A DNA stretch of 64,000 nucleotides from Proteobacteria bacterium UBA7415 (lineage in GTDB: Bacteria; Pseudomonadota; Gammaproteobacteria; Arenicellales; Arenicellaceae): positions 124,001 through 188,000 of the forward strand of contig DKML01000010.1 in NCBI GenBank assembly GCA_002470515.1, in the 5' to 3' direction. A program made the translations under genes and the position numbers. Shown one piece after another: positions 9,137 to 17,048 of the stretch. The notes beneath the pieces were generated by a model. It saw nothing but the letters and a program-made list of their open reading frames with translations, ran no database searches and was not told the origin of the DNA. How positions within the stretch are numbered: position 1 is the first letter of the stretch; each line of letters opens with the position of its first letter.

Positions 9137-10879
9137 TTAGAATGGGGTAACGCGCAACACTTCGTCGATCGTTGTGTGCCCATTTGCTACTTTAACAGCG
9201 CCGCTGTGCCGAAGCGCCAATAAGCCATCTTCACTCGCCTGCTTTTTCAACTTCTGTAGGTCAGCTCCTGGTGTGATATGAGTTTTCAAAGGCTCGGTAA
9301 TCTCCATCATTTCGTAAAGGCCAATTCGGCCCAAAAAACCGGTTTGACGGCATTCGATACAACCAACGGGTTGGTGAGCATTGTCGGGCTTAAAATCGAC
9401 ACCCGGAATGAACTGCTCCCAGACTTGTGGGTCGATCGTTGTTGGCTGCTTACAGTGTTTGCACAGCGTACGCACAAGACGCTGAGCCATAACGCCAAGC
9501 ACCGTTGCACTAATAAGGTAGGCGGGCACCCCTAACTCCAACATACGCGTAATGGCCGAGGGTGAATCGTTTGTGTGTAATGTTGACAACACTAGATGAC
9601 CAGTAAGCGCGGCTTGAATTGCCATTTCGGCTGTTTCAAGATCACGGATCTCGCCGATCATCATTATGTCTGGATCCTGGCGGAGCAGTGCCCGTACGCC
9701 TGAGGCGAAACTCAACCCAATCGCGCTATGCACTTGTATTTGATTAAAGCGTGGTTCGACCATTTCGATTGGTTCTTCGATCGTACACACATTAACTTCG
9801 CTACTGGCTAGTTTTCTAAGGGTTGAATAGAGTGTGGTTGTTTTACCTGAACCAGTCGGCCCCGTTACTAGAATGATACCGTTGGTATGGCTTGATAGGG
9901 TATGCCATAAGTCCAGTTCACGATCACTTAAACCGAGTTCTTCGAAACTTCGTTGTAAAACCTCGGGGTCGAAAATCCGCATGACCATTTTCTCGCCCAT
10001 CGCGGTAGGAATGGTAGATAAGCGTAGCTCGATTTCTCGGCCATCGGGTGTGCGGGTTTTTAGGCGGCCATCTAAGGGTCGCCTTTTTTCGGCAATATCC
10101 ATTCTCGCCAAAATCTTAAAGCGACCGACAATCGCAAGCATAACGTTGGGCGGAACTTGATAAGCATGATGCAAGACGCCATCAATTCTAAAACGGATCT
10201 CGCCCTTGTCCTTACGAGGCTCTAAATGTATGTCACTCGCGCGCTGCTCGTACGCGTACTGCAACAACCAATCTACTACCTGAACAATGTGATGGTCTTC
10301 GGCGTCTAATTGACCCTGTCGGCCTAATTCAACCATTTGCTCTAGGCTTTGTTGGATAGACGCGCCACCAGCGTTTGAGCCAATGTTCGAGCGGCTTATC
10401 GATTTCGCTAGATTATAGAATTCACTCTGATAGCGATCAATTTCGATTGGGTTCGCAAATGTTAATTCGATTGGTTTGCGGAGTAAGCTTGAGAGTTCGT
10501 CGCGCCACGGTGTTTCGATCGGGTTTTTACAGGCAACAATCACTCTGTTTGCGTTTACCTCTAAGGCCAAAATGCCATTTTGTTTTGCGTACTGCGCAGA
10601 AAAAATATTTGTCGCTGAGGCAATATCAATTTTGAGCGGATCAATGTGGGTGTAATCAATTCCCAGTTGTTGCGCAAACCATTCGTACAATTCTTCGTGG
10701 CTAATGCGCGCGTTCGAATTTAAACGAGACGGTAAATTCGCAGCAATGGCGGTCAGCGGGTGTTGATCACCTATGTCGGTCAGATTGGCGTCGATGCGCT
10801 TAGCTTCGCCCGCACTAATCTGCTTGTCTTTAAACAAGGCCTTTAACACCGACTTAGTAGAAAAGCGTTCGATACTCAT
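9137..10879 (-). CDS. PilB/GspE-family secretion or pilus assembly ATPase
   Basis: A hexameric cytoplasmic ATPase of the type that powers type II secretion or type IV pilus extension. The 580 residues hold an N-terminal MshEN-like domain (about 1-160), Walker A GPTGSGKTTTLY near 336, an Asp box, Walker B with QDPDIMMIGEIRD near 405, a His box, and a four-cysteine zinc motif (CKHC near 470, CIEC near 506). No other pil or gsp gene is adjacent, which is unusual for GspE and more often seen for scattered pilB or mshE genes. The start is 27 bases from a phased repeat array that may regulate it. Confidence 0.88.
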   Translation of the reverse strand: MSIERFSTKSVLKALFKDKQISAGEAKRIDANLTDIGDQHPLTAIAANLPSRLNSNARISHEELYEWFAQQLGIDYTHIDPLKIDIASATNIFSAQYAKQNGILALEVNANRVIVACKNPIETPWRDELSSLLRKPIELTFANPIEIDRYQSEFYNLAKSISRSNIGSNAGGASIQQSLEQMVELGRQGQLDAEDHHIVQVVDWLLQYAYEQRASDIHLEPRKDKGEIRFRIDGVLHHAYQVPPNVMLAIVGRFKILARMDIAEKRRPLDGRLKTRTPDGREIELRLSTIPTAMGEKMVMRIFDPEVLQRSFEELGLSDRELDLWHTLSSHTNGIILVTGPTGSGKTTTLYSTLRKLASSEVNVCTIEEPIEMVEPRFNQIQVHSAIGLSFASGVRALLRQDPDIMMIGEIRDLETAEMAIQAALTGHLVLSTLHTNDSPSAITRMLELGVPAYLISATVLGVMAQRLVRTLCKHCKQPTTIDPQVWEQFIPGVDFKPDNAHQPVGCIECRQTGFLGRIGLYEMMEITEPLKTHITPGADLQKLKKQASEDGLLALRHSGAVKVANGHTTIDEVLRVTPF

Positions 10880-10899
10880 GACGTATTATTTAATGCTAA

Positions 10900-11045
10900 T
10901 TGTGTAGTAAACAAACTCATTGCTTAGTGAACAAACTTTTCGCGCGGTAAACATAAGCCTTTGCGCGGTAAACATAAGCCTTTGTGCAGTAAACATAAGT
11001 CTTTGTGCAGTAAACATAAGTCTTTGCGTAGTAAACATAAGTGTA
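10900..11045. repeat. Phased array of seven 20-21 bp direct repeats
   Basis: Seven copies of a GTAAACATAAG-like core begin at 10907, 10927, 10947, 10968, 10989, 11010 and 11031. Spacings are 20, 20, 21, 21, 21 and 21 bases, close to two helical turns. The last five copies are nearly identical; the first two are diverged (GTAAACAAAC, GTGAACAAAC). The array lies in the divergent gap between the PilB/GspE-type ATPase and a small membrane protein. It is open in several frames because 21 is a multiple of three, so repeat-peptide ORFs here are by-products. A cooperative protein-binding array is the best reading. Confidence 0.8.
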
Positions 11046-11114
11046 GAGTCTTTTCATGATGGTATGACATGCAATGGTATGATTCCAGTTGTCTTTTATC
11101 AATCAAACGTCGAC

Positions 11115-11657
11115 ATGCTCAGACTTCTTTTAATTCTATTGGCCGCGGTACTGGTTTGGATCCTGTTTTTCTCAAGTTTCGAGAGACGGACCAAAATAAT
11201 AACGTCGGTCTCATTGTTCATCCTGACTATTTCTACCCTGTGGTTTGATAGTTATTTATCTAAACCAAAGAGTAACAAGATAGATATTGCCGAGGTCGTC
11301 GTTTGCGGTTTAGACGTACAGTATAGCTACAGAACAAATTACAATATTGAGCTGTGTCTAAAAAATAACCATCCTAGCGTTACTCTACGCCGAGTGGCAT
11401 TTGAAATCACCGCTCAAGTTTGCTCTAGTGATAGCGAATGTACAAGCCTGCAAACAAACAGCAAATCACGCTCAGTAGAAGTGCCGGCAGGTAGTGAAGT
11501 CACATTAGCCGACAGCATGTCTTTTGAGCAGGTTGCCGCAAAGACCAACGCAGGGCTTGTTAAAAAAAGTAGTGAAGACATAACAGAGGATTCTTCTGAA
11601 ACTGAGGCTGTAGAAATAGTGTGGGGCGTGAAGCTCTCAGAGCTAAAAGCCATCTAA
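11115..11657 (+). CDS. Membrane-anchored protein of unknown function
   Basis: A longer frame opens at 10920, but its first 65 residues are only the translated 21-bp repeats. The methionine at 11115, giving MLRLLLILLAAVLVWILFF, is the sensible start, though no strong ribosome binding site precedes it. The 180-residue product has two hydrophobic helices (1-19, 28-46) and then a probably periplasmic beta-rich domain with three or four cysteines (CGLDVQY, ELCLKNN, QVCSSDSEC) and an acidic C-terminal segment. I do not recognise the family. It is 51 bases upstream of the Rieske-like gene and probably co-transcribed with it. Confidence 0.7.
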   Translation: MLRLLLILLAAVLVWILFFSSFERRTKIITSVSLFILTISTLWFDSYLSKPKSNKIDIAEVVVCGLDVQYSYRTNYNIELCLKNNHPSVTLRRVAFEITAQVCSSDSECTSLQTNSKSRSVEVPAGSEVTLADSMSFEQVAAKTNAGLVKKSSEDITEDSSETEAVEIVWGVKLSELKAI

Positions 11658-11708
11658 GAATCACGCCATCTACGTATTACGTCAATATAGTCCCTGTCTG
11701 AACCTCAA

Positions 11709-12206
11709 ATGACTCAAAGTATCTTAACGCGCATTATCAAACTTATGTTTGCAATTTTGATCTGCGCATTTGCTTATATCCTATTTAGTGGAGCTAGCCA
11801 GCCCGACATGCAAAGCTCGTTGGTAGACGGTGCCGCAATTTTAGAGCTTCAAGAGTTCGAAGATATTGCGCCTGGTGAGACAACGCTAAGAAGAGTAAAC
11901 GGAACGCCCACCTGGATTACGCGGGTTGATGCTAAGTTGCTCGAGCAGATGCAAACAGTGTCTGCGGCAGTAACCGGCCAAGCCTGTGCAATAGAGCTTG
12001 GTTTGTGTTTGTTAGATGCTAAAACATCTGTTGATGGTATTCTTTTCAGCCGAACGGAGACGGCACCACCGCAGCTAGCGAGCTCAATAGAGTGGTACGG
12101 TGGATTTGTAGACCCAACTAATGGCGCTGTCTTTGACCGCTTGGGTCGCGTATATGTGCTAAATGGCGGTTCTCAAGCAACGCCTATGCGGTCTTTGGAC
12201 TTTTAA
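11709..12206 (+). CDS. Membrane-anchored Rieske-like protein lacking cluster ligands
   Basis: A 165-residue protein with one N-terminal transmembrane anchor (about 8-28). The rest follows the order of a bc1-type Rieske domain: ELQEFEDIAPGETTLRRVNGTPTWITR resembles the segment before the cluster, CAIELGLC falls where CTHLGC should be, and W-Y-G-G-F-V-D-P-T-N-G-A-V-F-D-R-L-G-R-V-Y matches the second box, where a real protein has CPCHGS. Both histidines and at least two cysteines are missing, so no [2Fe-2S] cluster is expected. The fold assignment is inferred from motif order only. It converges with srkA 17 bases away. Confidence 0.6.
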   Translation: MTQSILTRIIKLMFAILICAFAYILFSGASQPDMQSSLVDGAAILELQEFEDIAPGETTLRRVNGTPTWITRVDAKLLEQMQTVSAAVTGQACAIELGLCLLDAKTSVDGILFSRTETAPPQLASSIEWYGGFVDPTNGAVFDRLGRVYVLNGGSQATPMRSLDF

Positions 12207-12223
12207 AGCATTGGTTCAAAGGG

Positions 12224-13210
12224 TTAGCCAAACCAACTCAAGGGTTGCTCATGCAATAGTGCAGCTTGTTCGCGTAAACTCAGAATGTGTTCTTCCCAAG
12301 CGTTTTGCGTATTGAACCAAGGAAACGCCATCTTAAAAGCGGGGTCTTCCCAGCGCTTGGTTAGCCAACCAAAGTAATGGATTATTCGCAGGGTTCGCAA
12401 CGCTTCGACTAAGTGCAGCTCAGCGCCGTCAAATTCGTGAAACTCGCTATAGCCTTCTAGAAGGGCGTCTAAAAATGCAGTTTGATCAGCGCGATCTCCA
12501 GCAATAAACATCCATAAATCTTGAATCGCCGGCGCCATGCGAGCGTCATCAAAATCAACGATATGAGGGCCATTTGCGGTCCACAATACGTTGCTCGGAT
12601 GGCAGTCGCCGTGACAGCGGATAAGCTTTAAATCAGGAACGCGGTTGTAACACAATTGAACGCCTTCCAATAACTGCTCAGTCAAACCTTCGTAAACGCT
12701 ACTGAGTTCGCGTGGTAATAAGCCGCTTGAGAGTACAGTTTCGCGTGGGCCCACTCCAAAGGTGTTGATATCCAGCGTTGGGCGCTCAGCAAAAGGTCGC
12801 AATGCTCCTGCTCGATGAATGCGACCCATGAAACGACCAAACTGAGACAGTTGATCAAAATCTTCTAGATCAGGTGCACGACCGCCACGGTTAGTAAACA
12901 AAGCTACTCGAAACTCGCCATGCTTGAGCAGTGTCTCGCCATTGACGGTCATAGGCGCGACAACCGGAATTTCAAGCTCTTCGAGCATTAGAGTAAATTC
13001 ATGCTCTTCTAAAATCTGTGCATCAGTCCACCGCTCAGGGCGATAAAACTTAGCCACAATAGACGGGCTTTCGTGGTCTTCTATACCCACACGATAAACA
13101 CGATTTTCGTAACTATTAAGCGCCAAAAGTCGCCCGTCGGTAACAAAGCCGAGAGCGTCGACAGTATTTAAAACTTCATCGGGGGATAGGTTCGCGTAAG
13201 CCTGTTGCAT
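12224..13210 (-). CDS. srkA: Stress response serine/threonine kinase (YihE/SrkA family)
   Basis: Cytoplasmic kinase of the aminoglycoside-phosphotransferase fold that in E. coli limits stress-induced death. The 328 residues match the family length. Visible motifs are the nucleotide-binding SYENRVYRVG and VAKFYRPERW (catalytic lysine), the HEF.. helix glutamate, the catalytic loop RCHGDCHPSNVLW near 200, and the metal-binding HIVDFDDARMAPAIQDLWMF. The gene is monocistronic here; in E. coli it precedes dsbA, which is absent from this window. Confidence 0.93.
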   Translation of the reverse strand: MQQAYANLSPDEVLNTVDALGFVTDGRLLALNSYENRVYRVGIEDHESPSIVAKFYRPERWTDAQILEEHEFTLMLEELEIPVVAPMTVNGETLLKHGEFRVALFTNRGGRAPDLEDFDQLSQFGRFMGRIHRAGALRPFAERPTLDINTFGVGPRETVLSSGLLPRELSSVYEGLTEQLLEGVQLCYNRVPDLKLIRCHGDCHPSNVLWTANGPHIVDFDDARMAPAIQDLWMFIAGDRADQTAFLDALLEGYSEFHEFDGAELHLVEALRTLRIIHYFGWLTKRWEDPAFKMAFPWFNTQNAWEEHILSLREQAALLHEQPLSWFG

Positions 13211-13414
13211 GTGCGGGAATTAGCTCGGTATATGTTGTTATGCGTCACCTGACGCTAAGTGCCAGCAGTATACGCTTGCCGCTAGCTACTTGATACGACG
13301 CTATAGCTTGATCAGCTCTTAGAATCACCTAATTTTTAAGCATAGCCTCAATCATGAGGCTTAGGCATAATGGTAAGGTGTTTTTCTATAACTTACCAAG
13401 AAGTGATTGTTACT

Positions 13415-14191
13415 ATGTCCGAAACTAAGTCCGAAGCGCCTTCGATACAGCTAATTGCCCATCGTGGGTATTCTGGTCGTTATCCAGAAAACACTCTGTT
13501 GGCATATGAGGCTGCTGTACAGCATGGCGCTCAATGCTTTGAGCTTGATTTGCAGATGAGTAATGATGGTGTGCCGTTTTTGCATCATGACGAGACGCTG
13601 ATGCGCATGGCAGGGCTGGACCAAGACTTTAGGGACACTGACGCAAAAACGATCAAGTCTCTGCGAGCCTCTTACCCGAGTCGATTCGGAGATGCATTTT
13701 CTGACAATAAATTCACCACGTTTAAAAAGTTTTGCAAGTGGCTTGCCTTAGATAACCAGCTATTGACCTTCGTTGAAATCAAGCAGGAGTCTATTGATCG
13801 GTGGGGAATTCCGGCATTTGTAGATGCCGCCCTATCTCGGATCAATGCCGCTGGCGTTGAGAAGCAATGCGTGATTATCTCGTTCAACGAAAACGTTATT
13901 GAGTACACGCGTAAAGTGAGTGATGTGCGTTGTGGGTGGGTGTTGCCTGCCTGGAGCGACACTGAACATAAAATTGCTAGGGCACTAAACCCAGATTTCT
14001 TGTTTTGTGATACCGATAGTTTTCCAGATTCCAACGAGGATGTGTGGTCGGGACCTTGGCAATGGACGTTGTATAACCTAGATGACGTCGCTAGCGCGGC
14101 TGCTTATATTGAGCGCGGTTTCTACAGTCTAGAAACCAATGAGATTGGTTTATTAATGAGCAGCGAATTGATGCGTTCTAAGCGCAGTTAA
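13415..14191 (+). CDS. Glycerophosphodiester phosphodiesterase
   Basis: Hydrolyses deacylated phospholipid headgroup esters to glycerol-3-phosphate and an alcohol. A GDPD TIM barrel is clear: LIAHRGYSGRYPENTLLAYEAA at the N-terminus with the catalytic histidine and arginine, FELDLQMSNDGVPFLHHD with the metal-binding glutamate/aspartate and second histidine, and VEIKQE near the middle. The frame extends upstream to 13370, but the methionine at 13415 (MSETKSE) gives the usual short lead before the barrel. There is no signal peptide, so it is cytoplasmic (UgpQ-like). It converges with mscL across a shared hairpin. Confidence 0.9.
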   Translation: MSETKSEAPSIQLIAHRGYSGRYPENTLLAYEAAVQHGAQCFELDLQMSNDGVPFLHHDETLMRMAGLDQDFRDTDAKTIKSLRASYPSRFGDAFSDNKFTTFKKFCKWLALDNQLLTFVEIKQESIDRWGIPAFVDAALSRINAAGVEKQCVIISFNENVIEYTRKVSDVRCGWVLPAWSDTEHKIARALNPDFLFCDTDSFPDSNEDVWSGPWQWTLYNLDDVASAAAYIERGFYSLETNEIGLLMSSELMRSKRS

Positions 14192-14201
14192 AGTTTAGGA
14201 A

Positions 14202-14230
14202 CAGCAGTTCGACAAATGGCCGAACTGCTG
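14202..14230. terminator. Hairpin between convergent GDPD and mscL genes
   Basis: CAGCAGTTCG and CGAACTGCTG form a perfect 10-bp stem around a 9-base loop in the 71-base convergent gap. No long T-tract follows on either strand, so termination is inferred from position. Confidence 0.6.
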
Positions 14231-14262
14231 TGGTTTGATTGTTGAGTTTGGCTAAAACCGGT

Positions 14263-14688
14263 TTAACGCTTAAGGGCGTCTCTAATCTCTGTTAACAGAA
14301 CCACTTCATCACTCGGTTTGGCTGGCTCTTTAGGAGCCTCTTCTTCAGCACGCTTTGCTGCGTTTAGCCCCTTGATAACCATAAACAGAGCAAAGGCGAC
14401 AATGACAAACGTAACAAGAGCGTTGATGAACAAGCCATAGTTAATCGTAACTACGCCGGCTTCTTGGGCAGCCGCTAAAGTAGCGTAGCTGGCGTTAGTA
14501 TCGCCACCTGAAATAATGAAGAACAGGTTAGAGAAATCTACACCGCCCGTAAGTACGCCGACTACGGGCATGACAATGTCGTCCACAAGTGACTTAACGA
14601 TGGTGCTAAACGCAGCGCCAATCACGATACCTACGGCCATATCGACAAAACTGCCTTTTATGGCAAACTCCTTGAATTCTTTTAACAT
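14263..14688 (-). CDS. mscL: Large-conductance mechanosensitive channel
   Basis: Pentameric inner membrane channel that opens under hypo-osmotic shock. The 141 residues show the canonical layout: amphipathic N-terminus MLKEFKEFAIKGSFVDMAVGIVIGAAF, the pore-lining first helix with small-residue spacing, the periplasmic loop, the second helix (about 83-106), and a charged cytoplasmic bundle ending LLTEIRDALKR. It has its own gap of about 230 bases upstream and is likely monocistronic. Confidence 0.96.
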   Translation of the reverse strand: MLKEFKEFAIKGSFVDMAVGIVIGAAFSTIVKSLVDDIVMPVVGVLTGGVDFSNLFFIISGGDTNASYATLAAAQEAGVVTINYGLFINALVTFVIVAFALFMVIKGLNAAKRAEEEAPKEPAKPSDEVVLLTEIRDALKR

Positions 14689-14921
14689 TTTAGTGGTTCC
14701 TTATTCTTTGGTAGTTGCTGGGTGATTTATTACTGGATTAGGTTTGACTAGATTGTTTCTAGAGTGACCTAGTTACAACTCGTAATCGAGGCTCATCTCA
14801 CTAGGCGTTCAACTTAGCCAGCTAAGTAACGAAACACAATTGTGTGAATGGTTGGTTTGCAATTTTATACAAACCTTAGGACGTGAGGTCAATCTACGCG
14901 AGCCACAAGCGAGTGCTCAAT

Positions 14922-15758
14922 CTAGATCTCGTCGATCTGTAGGTGAACTTCATAATAAGGGTGGTCAGACACGCCTTTTGGCAAAAATTGACCGCCTACT
15001 GCTTTAAAGCCCTTGGTAATGATCCAATCGATTCGATCGCCTTCTAAAGGGTCTAGCGCTAATTCGCCGATTGCGTCGGAAGTGTCATCGCGCGCCAATA
15101 ATGCTGCAAGGACAGGCGAGTCGCGCCGAGTATTGAAATCGCCCATTAAAATTGCACGTGGGTGTTTATCAAACTCGTGTACAACTAGCTCAAGCTGCTG
15201 TTCTTTACCGACCTTTGTATGCAGATGAGTATTGATGATGGCGAACTCGGTGTTGTTCCATTCGGTTTTCGCTACCGTGAAGTTGCGAAAACTTTTGTTA
15301 GACCAGTCGGGCAGCATCTTGCTGTACCAAGCATTAACCGGCAAACGGCTAAACATGGCATTACCGCGATGGTCTCGAAACCACCGTTTTCTAGTGGGAT
15401 TGAAGCTAAAGTTAAAGGCCCCTGCTTTAGCGAGTGCTTCGCTTTGACTTAATCCCATACCGAACCGGTTTAACCAAGTTGGAGCATACACTTCTTGCAC
15501 GCCAGCGAAATCAACCGCAGCTATGGTCTGCGCGGAGCGTTGAATGTCTCGCTTGCCATCGTTTGATTTGCCGGTTTGAATGTTAAAGCTGGCAATCTTT
15601 AAGACGTCACCACTTGTAACTAGTGGCTGTGCCCCAGTAAAATTTTGTCCGCTAGCTTCGTCAGCGGGCAAAGCACGGCGGGCATAAGCAAATACAATAA
15701 GAGCCAAAACAACAAGTGAAACAATAATAATCATCGTGCTCGGTTTAGAAGTGGGCAT
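14922..15758 (-). CDS. Membrane-anchored endonuclease/exonuclease/phosphatase-fold protein
   Basis: A 278-residue protein with an N-terminal transmembrane helix (about 9-27) and an exported DNase I/sphingomyelinase-type domain. Active-site blocks are intact: SFNIQTG, GVQEVYAP with the metal-binding glutamate, NTHLHT, LMGDFNTRRDSP, DRIDWI and the closing GVSDHPYYEV histidine. The substrate could be nucleic acid, a phospholipid or an inositol phosphate; the sequence does not decide. It follows a methyltransferase gene by 22 bases on the same strand, suggesting co-transcription. Confidence 0.85.
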   Translation of the reverse strand: MPTSKPSTMIIIVSLVVLALIVFAYARRALPADEASGQNFTGAQPLVTSGDVLKIASFNIQTGKSNDGKRDIQRSAQTIAAVDFAGVQEVYAPTWLNRFGMGLSQSEALAKAGAFNFSFNPTRKRWFRDHRGNAMFSRLPVNAWYSKMLPDWSNKSFRNFTVAKTEWNNTEFAIINTHLHTKVGKEQQLELVVHEFDKHPRAILMGDFNTRRDSPVLAALLARDDTSDAIGELALDPLEGDRIDWIITKGFKAVGGQFLPKGVSDHPYYEVHLQIDEI

Positions 15759-15780
15759 AACATTGGTGTAGCGTTGTACG

Positions 15781-16587
15781 CTATTTAGTCGCGACTAAAT
15801 AGGCGACATAGGACAAACAGGCATCGCCGACTTCGCTTTGAGTGAAAACACCGTCACCGCTCTCGCCATCTTCGTCGGTTCCTTCCCAATAACAGTTTGC
15901 AGAAGAAAAGCCCGCATCAATCAGCAGATCGCGAAGCTCAGGCAGCCCCCATAATCGCCAATCATAGGTAAATGCATCCGTCAATTCCGTGCCATCTGGA
16001 AAGCGAAAATGGATATGTAAGCGAGCTTCTCCAGTAATGGGGTTAATGGCGTCTTGGTCCCAAACATAGGTAAAGCTCTTGTCTGTCATGACGGTTTCTT
16101 CTTCTAATTCTTGAATGCTCTCTGGGCCGCCGTGTAGGTCAATTATAAAAATCCCATCTTTGGCTAGATCATTTTGAACACCAATAAAATAATCGAGCAT
16201 CTCTGCACGCTTCTTAAAGACCCAATACGAAAAATTTTGTGCACAGCGTACGTCCGGTGCTTGTCGGCTAGGGTTACGAGCGTCTTCTTGATATTGAGTT
16301 AATCGTTTGGCCTTTTTTCCAAGAGGTTCTATATTATTTTTAAGGCCCCAAGTTAAAGGTTCCGGGTCGATGTCGTAGGTTTCCGCTGTGTTGTTTTTAT
16401 TGGCTTGAACCCAGTAGCTACTGAGCAGACAAGTGCCGCAAAAATCTTCGCGCAAATGACGTGGTTTACGACCGCGCAACTCTTTATAAGTGTCGATTAG
16501 AAAATCCACATCTTGATCTGCTGATTGCACAGCGCGTTGATACAAAACGTATTTGTCGGCGCTTGCAGCGGTAAATTTTTTAGGCAT
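15781..16587 (-). CDS. Class I SAM-dependent methyltransferase
   Basis: A 268-residue soluble protein. The LREDFCGTCLLSSYWV segment near 45-60 corresponds to the SAM-binding glycine loop in a family with a divergent motif I, ETYDIDPEPLTWG near 70 supplies the acidic ribose-binding residue, and IFIIDLHGGPES near 147 is the post-motif strand. The C-terminal third has beta segments (YVWDQDAINPITGEARLHIHF) typical of this group. The acceptor is unknown. It is the upstream gene of a pair with the exported phosphatase-fold protein. Confidence 0.82.
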   Translation of the reverse strand: MPKKFTAASADKYVLYQRAVQSADQDVDFLIDTYKELRGRKPRHLREDFCGTCLLSSYWVQANKNNTAETYDIDPEPLTWGLKNNIEPLGKKAKRLTQYQEDARNPSRQAPDVRCAQNFSYWVFKKRAEMLDYFIGVQNDLAKDGIFIIDLHGGPESIQELEEETVMTDKSFTYVWDQDAINPITGEARLHIHFRFPDGTELTDAFTYDWRLWGLPELRDLLIDAGFSSANCYWEGTDEDGESGDGVFTQSEVGDACLSYVAYLVATK

Positions 16588-17048
16588 TAGAATTTTAAAT
16601 TAATATTTTTTTTTCGAATCGAAGTGTAGCCCATTTAGTTAACACGCAATAGCATGATGCTAGATGCGTTTTGTAAGTTTAGTTGTTACTAGATGAAGTA
16701 AAATCGTAGGCTGACTAGCGCACACTATTGAGCGAGCTTTGCAATAATAGTCGCTAAGTGCTTGAATTTTTTAGGTTCTCTCATATTTACGAAACCTGAG
16801 CACGCGCGTCAGTTATACACAATTTTTTCTTGTCAATAGATTCTTGAAAAAATTAGTCGTAATCTAACTGTAATATACTAAATGATCCTAACTTGTTGAT
16901 TTTATTGAATTAAATGTGATGCTTAAAAAATAAGCAGTATAAGTAGAGTCAAGCAGTACAATAGCCCAAAGCGAATCGTCGCATCTTATCAACATAGTTA
17001 TCCACAGGTTGTGTGGGTAACTTTTGGACCAATTATTGAGCTTATTAC
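16588..17048. promoter_or_regulatory. AT-rich 460-base gap with DnaA-box-like sites upstream of priA
   Basis: Two sites match the DnaA consensus TTATNCACA exactly: 16813-16821 (TTATACACA) and 16998-17006 (TTATCCACA). Two more have one mismatch: 16986-16994 (TTATCAACA) and 17012-17020 on the minus strand (TTACCCACA). The stretch 16840-16935 is very AT-rich and includes a small hairpin, GCTTA-AAAAA-TAAGC (16921-16935). No gene is visible. The sites could control priA or mark a replication-related locus; see findings. Confidence 0.5.

Noticed and set aside
10900..11045. CRISPR array
   Set aside because: The repeats are contiguous, 20-21 bp long and have no spacers; no cas genes are present.
10920..11114. 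Seven-residue peptide repeat (AVNISLC) at the start of the 245-residue frame, and matching repeats on the other strand
   Set aside because: The 21-bp DNA repeat is open in several frames on both strands because 21 is divisible by three. The real protein appears to start at 11115 with a membrane helix.
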